Under the pieces are notes generated by a model, which saw only the letters and a list, made by a program, of their open reading frames with translations, ran no database searches and was not told the origin of the DNA. 64,000 nucleotides of DNA from Enterobacter sp. 638 (GTDB taxonomy: Bacteria; Pseudomonadota; Gammaproteobacteria; Enterobacterales; Enterobacteriaceae): positions 2,604,001-2,668,000 of the forward strand of contig NC_009436.1 in NCBI RefSeq assembly GCF_000016325.1, read 5' to 3'. How positions within the stretch are numbered: position 1 is the first letter of the stretch; each line of letters opens with the position of its first letter. The position numbers were made by a program, and so were the translations under genes. Below are positions 54,566 through 64,000 of the stretch, piece after piece.

Positions 54566-55825
54566 GTGGCAAGTGCAAACAAACTCACGCTCTTCATCGT
54601 GATTTTCATGCTGGCGGGTATTCTTTCAGGGGCAGCGATTCATGAGTACGCATCGGCCAGCGCCATCGCGGCCTGGGCGGACAACATCACACTCCTCACC
54701 GATATTTTTCTCCGTCTTATTAAAATGGTTATCGCGCCTCTGGTTTTCAGCACCCTGACCGTGGGGATCATGAGACTCGGCGAAACCTCAACCATTGGGC
54801 GCGTTGGCGGCAAAGCGATGGTGTGGTTTATCAGCTCCTCCGTGCTCTCCATTCTGGTGGGGTTATTCATCGTTACGCTCGAACAGCCGGGCAGCGGCCT
54901 GAACCTGGCGATCCCCGCTGAGTCTGTCGATACGGGGCTGGCTGTCAGCGGGATGTCGCTAAAAGCGTTCCTGTCGCACACCATCCCTACCAGCATTGCC
55001 GGGGCGATGGCCAATAACGAAATCCTGCAAATTGTCGTGTTTTCGATGTTCTTCGGGATTGGTGGCGCGTCCCTGGGCGAGAAATTCAACGCCCCGCTAG
55101 TTGCCGCACTCGATGTGGTTTCCCATATCATGCTGAAAGTCACGGGCTATGTGATGTACGTTGCGCCGCTGGCCATTTTCGCCGCCATTTCATCGGTCAT
55201 CGCTACGCAGGGTCTGGGGATTCTGCTGAACTACGCGTCGTTTATTGGCGGGTATTATGTTGCCATTCTCCTCACCTGCCTGGTGCTGCTGGCGGTGGGA
55301 TATATGGTGCTGAAGAAAGAGGTTTTCCGCCTGGTCAGCATGCTGAAAGATCCGGTGCTGGTTGCCTTTACCACCAGCAGCTCTGAGGCGGCTTATCCAA
55401 AAACGCTGGAACAGCTCACGCGCTTCGGCTGCTCGCGCAATATCGTCTCCTTTGTTCTGCCGATCGGATATTCCTTTAATCTGGTGGGCTCAATGGTGTA
55501 TTGCTCGTTTGCGTCGATGTTTATCGCCCAGGCGTACAATATTCAGCTGAGTTTCGCTGAAGTCACCGTTCTGATGCTGACCCTGATGCTGGCGTCAAAA
55601 GGCATTGCCGGCGTTCCGCGTTCTGCGCTGGTGGTGTTGGCCGCCACCATCCCGAGTTTCCATATTCCGGTTGCCGGGATTTTGCTACTGATGGGAATCG
55701 ATCACTTCCTGGATATGGGTCGTTCGGCGATTAATGTGCTGGGGAATGGGATTGCGACTGCGATGCTGGCGCAGAATGAGGGGTTGCTGGAGGAGGTGCC
55801 GGAGCTTTTGGAGCAGGAAGCGTAA
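54566..55825 (+). CDS. Dicarboxylate/amino acid:cation symporter (DAACS)
   Basis: A transporter of about 419 residues in the DctA/GltP family, inner membrane. The family landmarks are present: serine-rich reentrant loop FTTSSSEAAYPKTL, the NLVGSMVYCSF helix in place of the common NxDGT-type segment, and MLASKGIAGVPRSALV. Substrate could be a C4-dicarboxylate or an acidic amino acid; sequence alone does not decide. I choose a GTG at 54566 with AGAGGA nine bases upstream; an ATG at 54515 would add 17 polar residues. It converges on nothing known and is followed by the IS481 element. Confidence 0.82.
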   Translation: MASANKLTLFIVIFMLAGILSGAAIHEYASASAIAAWADNITLLTDIFLRLIKMVIAPLVFSTLTVGIMRLGETSTIGRVGGKAMVWFISSSVLSILVGLFIVTLEQPGSGLNLAIPAESVDTGLAVSGMSLKAFLSHTIPTSIAGAMANNEILQIVVFSMFFGIGGASLGEKFNAPLVAALDVVSHIMLKVTGYVMYVAPLAIFAAISSVIATQGLGILLNYASFIGGYYVAILLTCLVLLAVGYMVLKKEVFRLVSMLKDPVLVAFTTSSSEAAYPKTLEQLTRFGCSRNIVSFVLPIGYSFNLVGSMVYCSFASMFIAQAYNIQLSFAEVTVLMLTLMLASKGIAGVPRSALVVLAATIPSFHIPVAGILLLMGIDHFLDMGRSAINVLGNGIATAMLAQNEGLLEEVPELLEQEA

Positions 55826-55935
55826 TCTGGCGTTTTTCGCCAATCCTTTGGCGTAACCGTGGAAAAATTCCGTTCACTCACGTTTCTCAGTGACCTTTCA
55901 TACCCACTGCGGTGAACGTGTAAAGGGGGCTATCG

Positions 55936-57234
55936 TGTATGAACCGGTCACATGGGTAACACTTTAAACCGGGCACATGGGTAACAGGTTATAACGGTAC
56001 GGTAAACAGCTGACGGAGGTTTGCCGTGCCCTGGACTGAGACTGTTACCATGCAACGTTTGCAGTTTGTCGCGACCTGCCTTGAAGGCAACCTTCCCGTT
56101 GCCGAGGTATGCCGCCGCTTTAATATCAGCCGTAAGACCGGTTACAAGTGGCTGGCCCGTTTTTCACCGGATGATACCGCCTCCCTGGCTGACCGCTCCC
56201 GGGCACGCCATCACCAGAACTCAACCCCTGAACCCATGGTGCAGCTGTTGCTGGACACTAAACAGCAGCACCCGCTATGGGGTCCGGACAAAATCAGGCA
56301 GCGACTGCTTAACCTGAATATCACCGGCGTGCCTGCGGCCAGTACGATTGGAGAGCTGTTTCGGGTTCACGGGCTGGTTAAAAAGCGTCGGCCTCCGGCT
56401 TTTAAATCCACACGACCTCATGAACTACATACTGTCGCCCACCCCAATGATGTCTGGAGTGCCGATTTCAAGGGTAAATTTACTCATACCGGCGGGCGCT
56501 GGTGTCACCCTTTTACGCTGACCGACAACTGCAGCAGGATAGTGCTGGCGTGCGATGCCACCTATATGCCTGACGGCCGGTTTGTCATTCCCTGCCTTGA
56601 ACGGGTATTCCGGGAATGCGGTATGCCACAGGTGCTGCGTACGGATAACGGACCGCCGTTTGCCGGTGCTGGCCTGTGGGGGCTGAGCCAGATGTCCATC
56701 TGGCTGATTAAATGTGGTGTCCTGCCGGAACGTATCCGGCCGGGTAAGCCCACAGAGAACGGGCGGCATGAGCGGATGCACCGGACTCTGAAGGATGCAC
56801 TAAAGCGACATACAAAGTTCACGTCCCTGGAAGAGCAGCAGGCCTGGCTGGATGCCTGGCGCAGTGAGTTTAATGACATACGCCCCCACAAGGCGCTGGG
56901 CGGAAAAACACCCGGCTCGGTCTGGTATCCGTCAGAGCGCATCTTTACCGGCCCACTGAAGGCAATGCCGGTACCGGATGATGCACGGACATTACGCGTC
57001 TCAGTAAAAGGTGATTTATGCTTTAACAGCACCCGGATATTTTTATCGGAGGCGCTGAGGGGGGAATGGATATGGATGAAGCAGGTCGAAGAAGATCTGG
57101 ATGAGATAGGTTTTGGTGAGTTGATACTGGCCCGGTACGACAGACGAAATCATCGTATAATCCGGGCCGATTAAGTCAAAAAGTGTTACCTATGTGACCG
57201 GTCAGATCTGTAACCCATGTGACCGGTTCATACA
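55936..57234 (+). mobile_element. IS481-family insertion sequence
   Basis: The element is about 1.3 kb. Tips read TGTATGAACCGGTCACATGG on both ends in inverted orientation. Each end carries two copies of a 19-bp motif like TGTTACCCATGTGACCGGT (left copies near 55943 and 55967, right near 57184 and 57210), typical transposase-binding repeats. The one transposase gene is intact. Exact borders are uncertain because inverted similarity continues outward and no direct target duplication is evident. Confidence 0.85.
56026..57174 (+). CDS. IS481-family transposase
   Basis: A 382-residue DDE transposase. An N-terminal helix-turn-helix (about residues 20-45, VAEVCRRFNISRKTGYKWL) recognises the ends; the integrase core (rve) contains D147 (WSADFKG), D207 (LRTDNGPPF) and E244 (PTENGRHER), with 36 residues between the last two. 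All three are intact, so the element may be active. The start is GTG at 56026, seven bases after GGAGG; an ATG at residue 9 is the alternative. Confidence 0.93.
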   Translation: MPWTETVTMQRLQFVATCLEGNLPVAEVCRRFNISRKTGYKWLARFSPDDTASLADRSRARHHQNSTPEPMVQLLLDTKQQHPLWGPDKIRQRLLNLNITGVPAASTIGELFRVHGLVKKRRPPAFKSTRPHELHTVAHPNDVWSADFKGKFTHTGGRWCHPFTLTDNCSRIVLACDATYMPDGRFVIPCLERVFRECGMPQVLRTDNGPPFAGAGLWGLSQMSIWLIKCGVLPERIRPGKPTENGRHERMHRTLKDALKRHTKFTSLEEQQAWLDAWRSEFNDIRPHKALGGKTPGSVWYPSERIFTGPLKAMPVPDDARTLRVSVKGDLCFNSTRIFLSEALRGEWIWMKQVEEDLDEIGFGELILARYDRRNHRIIRAD

Positions 57235-57363
57235 CGATAGCCCCCCCTTAACACGTTCACCGCAGCGAATCTGAAAGGTGGTGATGAATCCTTAGCGAAC
57301 GGAACCATTCCACCTGTACAACATAGAATTCCCCCCTGCGATGAGGGGAACGGACCGCAGAGT

Positions 57364-57867
57364 TTACGCTACGTGATTCGCTGCGATATCCAGCAATGCC
57401 ATCTCATCGCTGTTCAACAGCTTCTCGATGTTCACCAGAATCAGCATACGGTCACCGAGCGCACCCAGGCCAGTCAGGTATTCGGTCGACAGCGTGACGG
57501 CAAACTCTGGTGCCGGGCGAATCTGGTCTGCGGCCAGGGACAGCACATCAGAAACACCGTCAACCACAATACCCACGACGCGTTGACCCAGGTTCAGGAC
57601 GATCACCACGGTATTCTCGTTGTACTCCACGTCGCCCTGGCTGAACTTCACGCGCAGATCGACGATAGGGACAATGACACCACGCAGGTTAGTCACACCT
57701 TTGATAAACGCAGGCGTGTTGGCAATGCGAGTCACCTGATCGTAGCCGCGAATCTCCTGCACTTTAAGAATATCGATGCCGTATTCTTCATCGCCTAAAG
57801 TGAAAACCAGAAATTCTTGCCCTGATGGCTCGCCTGCCAGTTTCGTTACATTACTCATACCGGTCAT
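57364..57867 (-). CDS. cheW: Chemotaxis coupling protein CheW
   Basis: CheW links chemoreceptors to the kinase CheA. It is a 167-residue SH3-like double beta-barrel protein with the conserved [16 protein letters not shown] core. Length equals E. coli. It follows cheA by 20 bases. In E. coli tar comes next; here the IS481 element begins 51 bases after the stop, counting its outer inverted arm. Confidence 0.97.
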   Translation of the reverse strand: MTGMSNVTKLAGEPSGQEFLVFTLGDEEYGIDILKVQEIRGYDQVTRIANTPAFIKGVTNLRGVIVPIVDLRVKFSQGDVEYNENTVVIVLNLGQRVVGIVVDGVSDVLSLAADQIRPAPEFAVTLSTEYLTGLGALGDRMLILVNIEKLLNSDEMALLDIAANHVA

Positions 57868-57887
57868 GTTTTTACCTTCTTTACTAA

Positions 57888-59918
57888 TCAGGCGGCTGTG
57901 TACGCCACACGTTGTTCACGATTTAATCCCTGAAGCGCCGACACATCGACGATCAGTGCGACGCTGCCATCGCCAAGGATGGTTGCAGCTGAAATTCCCG
58001 GCACTTTGCGGTAGTTGCTTTCGAGGTTTTTCACCACGACCTGGTGCTGACCAATTAACTGATCGACCAGCAGCGCATAGCGACGGCCTGCACTTTGCAG
58101 AATCACCACGATACCCTGAGTGGCTTCGGTTTTCGCACCGTCAACCTCAAACACTTTCCACAGTTCCACTAGCGGCAGGTATTCGCCACGCACTTCAAGT
58201 ACGCGCTCACCACCGGCCAGCGGATGCAAATCTTCATCACTCGGCTGCAAGGATTCCATGACCGCATTCAGCGGCAGGATAAACACTTCACCGGCCACTT
58301 TCACCGACATACCGTCGAGGATAGCCAGCGTCAGCGGCAGCAGGATACGAATCGTCGTGCCTGAACCTTGCTTGGATTTGATTTCAACGTGACCACCCAT
58401 TTCCTGAATGTTACGTTTCACCACGTCCATACCCACGCCACGCCCCGAAACGTCAGTGACCTGCTCGGCGGTTGAGAAGCCCGGCGCAAAGATCAGCATG
58501 CCCACTTCTTCGTCGGTCATGTTTTCGTTAACGGCCATCCCCTGCGACATGGCTTTCGCAAGGATACGTTCACGATTCAGACCCGCACCGTCATCAATCA
58601 CTTCGATGCAAATGTTGCCGCCCTGATGTTCAGCAGACAGCGTCAGGTTACCGATTGGGGATTTACCCGCCGCAATACGGTTTTCCGGTGATTCAATGCC
58701 GTGGTCAAGACTGTTACGCACAAGGTGCGTTAACGGATCGATAATGCGTTCAATCAGGCTCTTATCCAGCTCAGTAGAGCTCCCGATTTGTGTCAGGTCG
58801 ATTTGCTTACCCAGCTTGCTAGCCAGATCGCGAACCAGACGCGGGAAGCGGCTGAACACATATTCCATCGGCATCATACGGATGGACATCACCGATTCCT
58901 GCAGATCGCGGGCGTTACGTTGTAACTGACCCATGCTGGTAATCAAATCACCATGCGTCACCGGGTCCAGTTCGTTAGAACGCTGTGCCAGCATAGACTG
59001 GGTGATCACCAATTCGCCTACCAGGTTGATCAGCTGATCAACCTTTTCTACCGCGACGCGGATACTGGTCGATTCACTTGAGCGGGCTGCAGGTTTTTCG
59101 CGCTCAGCACGATTCGGTGCCGCAGCATCATTTGGCACCGCTTTCAGGGCCGTCGTAGGTGCAACAACCGCAGGTGCCGTGAATTCAGGTTCTTCGTCGA
59201 CTTCAACTGGTGCTTCAACGGCGGCAGATTCCGTTTCGAAAGCGATCTGATCGGCCTCGATAACGAAGCAGAGAACCGCCACGATATCATCCTGACCGAT
59301 ACCACCGTCGATGGTGGCTGCCAGGCTGTCTTTGCCTTTCACCACGTTGCTCAGCGTCGCCAAATTACCCAGCTCTTCTTCAAGCAAATTGACTTCGCTT
59401 TCTTTCAGACGAGAGAGCACGACACGGAGTTTGTCTTCAGCGACGGGAGCAACCGCGTCGTCTGACGCCAGAGCACCCACGACGCTCAATTTTGCCGCGC
59501 TTACGGCTGGCGTCGCCGCCTGGCCTTTCGCTTCCAGCGCTAACTGACGCAGCGCGTTGCAGATATATTCAAAGCTGGCAGCATCCGGCTCTGACGAGCT
59601 TTTATAGGCATCAAGCTGTTCCTGCATAATATCTTTGGTTTCCAAAAACAGGTTAATAATGTCGGTGTTGAGCTGCATCTCACCGCGACGCGCCTCATCC
59701 AGCAGGTTTTCCATTAAATGGGTAGTTTCCTGCAAAATGGTAAAACCAAAGGTTCCGGCGCCACCTTTAATAGAATGTGCCGCACGGAATATGGCATTCA
59801 GCTGTTCTGAATCCGGGGCCTCAGGCACCAAATTCAGGAGATGCTGCTCCATATCAGCCAACAACTCGTCGGCTTCATCAAAAAACGTCTGGTAAAAATC
59901 GCTAATATCCATGCTCAC
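57888..59918 (-). CDS. cheA: Chemotaxis sensor kinase CheA
   Basis: CheA is the histidine kinase of the chemotaxis array. P1 carries the phospho-His H48 ([12 protein letters not shown]); P2 binds CheY and CheB and is longer and more Ala/Val/Glu-rich than in E. coli, explaining 676 residues against 654; P3 dimerises; P4 holds the N, G1 and G2 ATP boxes ([29 protein letters not shown]); P5 is the CheW-like receptor-coupling domain. It follows motB by four bases. Confidence 0.97.
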   Translation of the reverse strand: MSMDISDFYQTFFDEADELLADMEQHLLNLVPEAPDSEQLNAIFRAAHSIKGGAGTFGFTILQETTHLMENLLDEARRGEMQLNTDIINLFLETKDIMQEQLDAYKSSSEPDAASFEYICNALRQLALEAKGQAATPAVSAAKLSVVGALASDDAVAPVAEDKLRVVLSRLKESEVNLLEEELGNLATLSNVVKGKDSLAATIDGGIGQDDIVAVLCFVIEADQIAFETESAAVEAPVEVDEEPEFTAPAVVAPTTALKAVPNDAAAPNRAEREKPAARSSESTSIRVAVEKVDQLINLVGELVITQSMLAQRSNELDPVTHGDLITSMGQLQRNARDLQESVMSIRMMPMEYVFSRFPRLVRDLASKLGKQIDLTQIGSSTELDKSLIERIIDPLTHLVRNSLDHGIESPENRIAAGKSPIGNLTLSAEHQGGNICIEVIDDGAGLNRERILAKAMSQGMAVNENMTDEEVGMLIFAPGFSTAEQVTDVSGRGVGMDVVKRNIQEMGGHVEIKSKQGSGTTIRILLPLTLAILDGMSVKVAGEVFILPLNAVMESLQPSDEDLHPLAGGERVLEVRGEYLPLVELWKVFEVDGAKTEATQGIVVILQSAGRRYALLVDQLIGQHQVVVKNLESNYRKVPGISAATILGDGSVALIVDVSALQGLNREQRVAYTAA

Positions 59919-59922
59919 GCTA

Positions 59923-60852
59923 TCACCTCGGATTGGCTTGTGGCGATGTTGGAACGGCAGCCGAAGGAACTGCCCCTGGCTGTTTTAAATCGTCCAGTGA
60001 CTCATTCTGACTGTCGGCGTTTTCGTGCAGAATGCTCTGCTCCGCCTGCTGATTGAGTACCAAAAGACTAATACGACGGTTAACGGCATCCTCCGGCCCG
60101 CGGTCGGTCACACGCATACTGGATGACATGCCGACTACGCGCAGAACTTTGCCATCATCAAGCCCACCTGCCACCAGCTCGCGACGCGAGGCGTTGGCAC
60201 GATCGGCTGAAAGTTCCCAGTTGCTGTACCCCTTCTCACCATTGGCATACTGGAAATCATCCGTATGGCCCGAAAGGCTGATGTGGTTAGGAATACCGTT
60301 CAAAACAGGCGCAATACCGCGCAAAATATCGCGCATGTAATACTCAACTTCCGCGCTGCCTGTTTTGAACATTGGGCGGTTCTGGCTATCAATAATCTGG
60401 ATGCGTAACCCTTCCTGCACCAGATCGATTTTCAAATGTGGACGCAGCGCGCGCAGTTTCGGGTCGGCCTCGATCAACTGGTCAAGGTCACCACGCAGCT
60501 TTTTCAGACGCGCTTGTTCCATACGCTTCTTCAGCTCGTCAATGTTTGGCTCTTTTTTGACTTCACCCTTCTGTTGGGTGAAATCATCGCCGCCACCCGG
60601 AATCGGGCTTTCACTGTTAGAGATTCGCGGCCCACCCGTGATGGCTGTCGCCAGCGGGGTTCTGAAATACTCCGCAATCTGAATCAGCTCCTTGGGGCTT
60701 GAGATTGATACCAGCCACATCACAAGGAAGAACGCCATCATCGCGGTCATAAAGTCCGCATACGCGATTTTCCACGAGCCATGGGAACCGTGCCCGTGGC
60801 CTTTGTGCTTGCGCTTTTTGACTATGACGATGGGATGGGACTGGTTTTTCAT
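59923..60852 (-). CDS. motB: Flagellar motor stator protein MotB
   Basis: MotB pairs with MotA to form the proton-driven stator. A single N-terminal transmembrane helix contains the essential proton-carrying Asp, D33 in [12 protein letters not shown]. The C-terminal OmpA-like domain (FKTGSAEVE onward, SLSGHTDDF) anchors in peptidoglycan. Length of 309 residues is similar to E. coli (308). It overlaps motA by four bases. Confidence 0.97.
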   Translation of the reverse strand: MKNQSHPIVIVKKRKHKGHGHGSHGSWKIAYADFMTAMMAFFLVMWLVSISSPKELIQIAEYFRTPLATAITGGPRISNSESPIPGGGDDFTQQKGEVKKEPNIDELKKRMEQARLKKLRGDLDQLIEADPKLRALRPHLKIDLVQEGLRIQIIDSQNRPMFKTGSAEVEYYMRDILRGIAPVLNGIPNHISLSGHTDDFQYANGEKGYSNWELSADRANASRRELVAGGLDDGKVLRVVGMSSSMRVTDRGPEDAVNRRISLLVLNQQAEQSILHENADSQNESLDDLKQPGAVPSAAVPTSPQANPR

Positions 60853-61736
60853 GCGTCCTCAGTCGTCGTCTGTTGGTTTGGGTTTTTCACCGCACGAACA
60901 TGTTCTTCAAGCTCGATAAACGATGGACGCTCGCTGGAGTACAGGGTTTTACGCCCAAATTCCACCGCAATTGGCGGTGCGTAGCCGTTCAGGTTCGACA
61001 GCAAGGTGATTTTCACGCACTGCATCATTTTGGTTGTTTCTGCGCTCTTCTGACGTAACACACTCGACAGCGGAGAGATAAAACCATACGCCAGAAGAAT
61101 ACCGACGAACGTTCCCACCATCGCGTGAGCAATCAGTGCACCCAACTCCGCTGCCGGACGGTCTGCTGACGCCAGGGCATGTACCACACCCATGACCGCC
61201 GCAACGATACCGAATGCTGGTAAGGAGTCGCCGACCATCGCCAGCGCTGCGGCCGGCACTTCGGACTCGCTCTCGTGGGTTTCGATCTCTTCGTCCATCA
61301 GCGCTTCGATTTCGAAGGTATTCATGTTGCCGCTGATGATGAGACGCAAGTAGTCGACAATGAAATCCAGCATCATCGCATCAGCGAGAATACGCGGATA
61401 ACTGGCGAAAATTTCGCTCTCTTTTGGGTTCTCAATATCCCTTTCCAGCGAGAACATACCCTGCTGACGCGACTTCGCCATCAGGCGATAAAGCAGCGCG
61501 AGCAGATCCATGTACATGCTTTTGGTGTATTTCGAACGACGAAACAGTAACGGGAGCGCCTTAAGCGTGCCCTTAATGGATTTTCCGTTGTTGCCAACGA
61601 TGAATGCACCTATGCCTGCGCCGCCGATAATAATCAGCTCAGCGGGTTGATAGAGTGCTCCAAGGTGTCCGCCGGTCATCATGTAACCGCCGAAAACTGT
61701 ACCGAGAACTACCAGGTAACCTAATACGATAAGCAC
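60849..61736 (-). CDS. motA: Flagellar motor stator protein MotA
   Basis: MotA has four transmembrane helices and a large cytoplasmic loop whose charged residues (the R and E around [13 protein letters not shown]) press on FliG. Length of 295 residues equals E. coli. The start is GTG at 61736, as in E. coli. It is the first gene of motAB-cheAW. I did not find a clear FliA promoter in the 123 bases before it. Confidence 0.96.
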   Translation of the reverse strand: MLIVLGYLVVLGTVFGGYMMTGGHLGALYQPAELIIIGGAGIGAFIVGNNGKSIKGTLKALPLLFRRSKYTKSMYMDLLALLYRLMAKSRQQGMFSLERDIENPKESEIFASYPRILADAMMLDFIVDYLRLIISGNMNTFEIEALMDEEIETHESESEVPAAALAMVGDSLPAFGIVAAVMGVVHALASADRPAAELGALIAHAMVGTFVGILLAYGFISPLSSVLRQKSAETTKMMQCVKITLLSNLNGYAPPIAVEFGRKTLYSSERPSFIELEEHVRAVKNPNQQTTTEDA

Positions 61737-61803
61737 GACATCATCCTTCAGCTAGTGACTATGGCAGGATGCGCAGTTCGAATGATTAACCGGAATGCGG
61801 GGT

Positions 61804-61838
61804 AAAAAAAAGCAGCGGTAATTTCTTACCGCTGCTGG
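61804..61838 (-). terminator. flhDC terminator
   Basis: On the minus strand AGCAGCGGTAA pairs with TTACCGCTGCT around GAAA, followed by a long T-run. It lies 22 bases past the flhC stop and separates flhDC from motA. Confidence 0.92.
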
Positions 61839-61859
61839 AATCTTGCCCCTACGTTCGGG

Positions 61860-62438
61860 TTAAACAGCTTGTTCGATCTGTTCATCCAGCAGTTGTGGAT
61901 TACTATCGGCAGATTGCGGGGAAAGTTTACGTCTTTTTACCGCACGTGATGGCGGTTGGCATAAACTGCAGGCAAAGCTACCTACAGGCTGATGAGCGTG
62001 GGTGATAAAGTTGCCGTCACAGCAGTTACAGCGCGACAATTGCAACAGGCCGCTTTCAACAAAGCGCACCAAAGTCCAGGCTCGGGTCAGCGCAAGCAAC
62101 GGGCCTTCTTCAGGCTGCGGACATTGCTCAAGATAAAGTTTGTAAGCTTTGATAACGGCGTCTACGCCAGTGCATAAACCCGTTTTGAGAAGATATTGCC
62201 AGGCATTGCAAAACATCGACGCATGGATGTTTTGCTCCCAGGTCATAAACCAGTCGGTTGAAAATGGCAGCATGCCTTTTGGCGGTGGGCTGCCACGTAA
62301 TTCTTTGTACAACTTGATAAGGCGACCGCGGCTCAATTGAGTTTCGCTTTCCAGCATTTGCAAGCGGGCACCCAGCGTGATCAGTTCCATTGCCAACTGA
62401 ATGTCGCGAGCTTCCTGAACAATGCTTTTTTCGCTCAT
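61860..62438 (-). CDS. flhC: Flagellar master regulator subunit FlhC
   Basis: FlhC joins FlhD in the FlhD4C2 activator of class 2 flagellar genes. The zinc site is complete: C137, C140, C157 and C160 (CNCCDGN and ACSLC). Length of 192 residues equals E. coli. It follows flhD by two bases and ends at a strong terminator. Confidence 0.97.
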   Translation of the reverse strand: MSEKSIVQEARDIQLAMELITLGARLQMLESETQLSRGRLIKLYKELRGSPPPKGMLPFSTDWFMTWEQNIHASMFCNAWQYLLKTGLCTGVDAVIKAYKLYLEQCPQPEEGPLLALTRAWTLVRFVESGLLQLSRCNCCDGNFITHAHQPVGSFACSLCQPPSRAVKRRKLSPQSADSNPQLLDEQIEQAV

Positions 62439-62440
62439 CG

Positions 62441-62791
62441 TTAAGCCCTTTTCTTCCGGGCCACTTCGTCAGTTTGGCTGACTTCAGTGAGGAGACGAGT
62501 CGAAAGCAGAATACCGGTATGGATCTGTTGCAGATCGTCAACGCGAGAATCTTGAGTCAGACGCGTAATGGTCTGGTGACTGTCGAAACGGAACTGGCAA
62601 ACCAGTTGATTAGTTTCCGCCAGTTTAACCATCTGCGGAAGCGTTAAACCACCCAATGTTGTCGCCATTTCTTCACTAATACCGAGGCGGAACATCGCGG
62701 AAGGTTTGTCCTGACTAATCAAACGCTGTGCGAGTAATAAGTATGACAAATTAATGTCATAGACGTGTTTCAACATTTCGGATGTGTGCAT
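62441..62791 (-). CDS. flhD: Flagellar master regulator subunit FlhD
   Basis: FlhD is the all-helical partner of FlhC in the flagellar master activator. I choose the ATG at 62791 ([17 protein letters not shown], 116 residues), matching the usual E. coli form; an ATG three codons upstream (MGKMHTS) is possible, and neither has a strong ribosome-binding site, which suits a gene under post-transcriptional control. It is first in flhDC. Confidence 0.95.
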   Translation of the reverse strand: MHTSEMLKHVYDINLSYLLLAQRLISQDKPSAMFRLGISEEMATTLGGLTLPQMVKLAETNQLVCQFRFDSHQTITRLTQDSRVDDLQQIHTGILLSTRLLTEVSQTDEVARKKRA

Positions 62792-63066
62792 TTTTCCCAT
62801 CCACAATAACCAACTATAATTTTTATGCGGATAAACCGCATCCCGTGATGTCGCCGGGAAAACCCCCGGTAAAAAAATAAAGTAAAGGCTAAATGCATAG
62901 TTGTATTAAGGGTCATGCTGAGTAAAACGCGCAGTGCTGTAAATGTTACATTCTGTTTACACGCTTTATCGATTCTTACAAATAACTAAGATTTTTCCTA
63001 ATTGCGGCAACTCTACTCGTCAGGTTTGAGACATACAATCCAGCCCCGCCAAGAATTTAAAAAAAG

Positions 63067-63082
63067 TGTGACCTAGATCACA
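63067..63082. promoter_or_regulatory. CRP site upstream of flhDC
   Basis: TGTGACCTAGATCACA is a perfect CRP palindrome about 276 bases before the flhD start. cAMP-CRP activation of flhDC is established in E. coli and Salmonella, so motility should be under catabolite control here. Confidence 0.9.
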
Positions 63083-63351
63083 AAAATTAGCCAGATAAAT
63101 CTGCAAATCCATCAGTATGACTTGTTGATTGAATAAAAAACGCTCAAACACCACTCTTTTCTATTCTCTCTGAACGAATAGTCATGCATAAGTATTAACA
63201 ATAAGGATACAAACGGCATGCGGCTGGCTCACTGCCGGTCTGAGCGGACGCAAGATCATTTCTACCTTAGAAACAGAATAATTATTTACCTTAAATACAA
63301 TAAGTTAACTTAAATCACACCGTTATTAATTGCTACCCGTTATCATACATT

Positions 63352-63368
63352 ACCTGTTAATAACAGGT
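63352..63368. promoter_or_regulatory. Perfect 17-base palindrome upstream of uspC
   Basis: ACCTGTTA-A-TAACAGGT is fully symmetrical and about 217 bases before uspC. It looks like an operator rather than a terminator (no T-run). I do not recognise the regulator. Confidence 0.4.
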
Positions 63369-63584
63369 TAAAATTATTAAACAGAGCATTATTTTATTTG
63401 TATGGTTTACGTTAAGTGCTTTATTTACGGCAGCAACCCACGTTATGCCACTATTCGTTTTATAAGAATAATTAATGAATAATTATGATAAGCATCACAC
63501 GAGTGTCGTATTGCCCTCTTGCGAAGTGCGCTAAATCGCGGTAATGGTGATTAATATCGTGGGCTTAACTATAAGGAGTGCGTA

Positions 63585-64000
63585 ATGAGTTACTCCCATA
63601 TTTTGGTTTCTGTCGCTGTCTCGCCCGAAAGCCATCTCCTCGTTGCACGTGCCGTATCTATTGCTCGTCCCCTCAATGCCCGAGTCAGTTTTATCACCCT
63701 CGCCTCTGAGCCCGAAATGTATAATCAACTGGCCGCACCGATGCTGGAAAACATACGGGGACTCTTGCAGGAAGAGACGCAGCACTTTCTTCAGGAGCTG
63801 GAAGATAAAGCCCATTACCCGGTCGAGCGGACCTTTATTGCGACGGGTGAGCTGAACGAACATATTCTGGATGTGTGTCGCAAACAGAACATCGATCTGG
63901 TGATTTGTGGGAACCACAACCACAGCTTTTTCTCACGCGCGGCGTGCTCTGCAAAGGCAATTGTCAGTTCAAGCCAGGTGGATGTGCTGCTGGTGCCCCT
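63585..64000 (+). CDS. uspC: Universal stress protein C, 3' partial
   Basis: UspC is a UspA-family protein linked to stress adaptation and motility in E. coli. The first 138 codons are present (MSYSHILVSVAVSPES to VDVLLVPL) and the gene runs off the window a few residues short of its usual 142. ICGNHNHSFFSR lies where other UspA members have their nucleotide-binding glycine loop. AGGAG lies nine bases before the ATG. The order flhD-uspC is as in E. coli. Confidence 0.92.
   Translation, partial: MSYSHILVSVAVSPESHLLVARAVSIARPLNARVSFITLASEPEMYNQLAAPMLENIRGLLQEETQHFLQELEDKAHYPVERTFIATGELNEHILDVCRKQNIDLVICGNHNHSFFSRAACSAKAIVSSSQVDVLLVP

Larger units (their letters stand above)
55859..57313. repeat. 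Long imperfect inverted repeats enclosing the IS element
   Basis: Bases 55859-55935 and the reverse complement of 57235-57313 align with roughly 80% identity by eye, including an identical GTGAACGTGT block, outside the insertion sequence tips. Together with the tips the arms reach about 100 bases each. Confidence 0.75.
62792..63584. other. flhDC/uspC intergenic regulatory region
   Basis: This 790-base AT-rich gap has no gene. Its left part is the long flhDC leader and promoter region; on the minus strand an AGGAAAAATCTTAG block resembles the E. coli leader, where CsrA binds. A CRP site sits at 63067-63082 and a palindrome at 63352-63368. In E. coli this gap is a hotspot for insertion elements that raise motility; none is present here. 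Confidence 0.65.

Noticed and set aside
61737..61860. FliA promoter before motA
   Set aside because: The best candidate -10 (CCGGTTAA on the minus strand) matches only five of eight positions and has no TAAAG at the right distance.

Overview
This window is enterobacterial chromosome, probably from the Enterobacter/Lelliottia/Leclercia neighbourhood. The genus is inferred from protein similarity to E. coli and from accessory content; no rRNA is present to test it. Gene order is largely that of the E. coli yobB-to-uspC segment, with several losses (yebF, yebG, yebB, torYZ) and several insertions.

Region 1 (1-30250) is core housekeeping. It holds a partial nitrilase-like gene (yobB), exoX, ptrB, yebE and purT; the Entner-Doudoroff and pentose phosphate genes eda, edd and zwf with their regulator hexR; pykA; lpxM and mepM (envelope); znuA facing znuCB (zinc uptake, Zur site between); ruvB, ruvA and ruvC (Holliday junctions); yebC, nudB, aspS; yecD, yecE and yecN; cmoA and cmoB (tRNA wobble uridine); cutC, yecM and argS. 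Recognisable operators sit where E. coli biology predicts: PurR before purT, GntR before edd, HexR and a Mar/Sox/Rob box before zwf, Zur between znuA and znuC, LexA before ruvAB.

Region 2 (30250-62800) is the flagellar/chemotaxis cluster, in the order flhE-flhA-flhB, cheZ-cheY-cheB-cheR-tap-tar, cheW-cheA-motB-motA, flhC-flhD, all on the minus strand. Three blocks absent from E. coli interrupt it. (a) A two-gene rhamnogalacturonide uptake and hydrolysis operon (rhiT-rhiN type) lies between argS and flhE, with a promoter overlapped by a KdgR-like operator. (b) A four-gene chaperone-usher fimbrial operon on the plus strand, preceded by AT-rich DNA, lies between flhB and cheZ. (c) A 8.5 kb block between cheW and tar carries a five-gene archaic (Csu-type, spore-coat-U) pilus operon, a dicarboxylate/amino-acid symporter with a perfect CRP site, and an IS481-family element inside long imperfect inverted repeats.

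The insertion between cheW and tar separates the two chemotaxis transcription units, but a near-consensus FliA (sigma-28) promoter survives directly upstream of tar. The chemoreceptor operon should therefore still be expressed with the flagellar regulon. The Csu-type pilus genes point the same way as tar, and no terminator is visible between them.

Region 3 (62800-64000) is the long flhDC regulatory region with a perfect CRP site, then a nearly complete uspC that runs off the window.

I found no CRISPR array, tRNA, rRNA or prophage. The most unusual feature is the nesting of two unrelated pilus systems and a plant-polysaccharide uptake operon inside the motility cluster.
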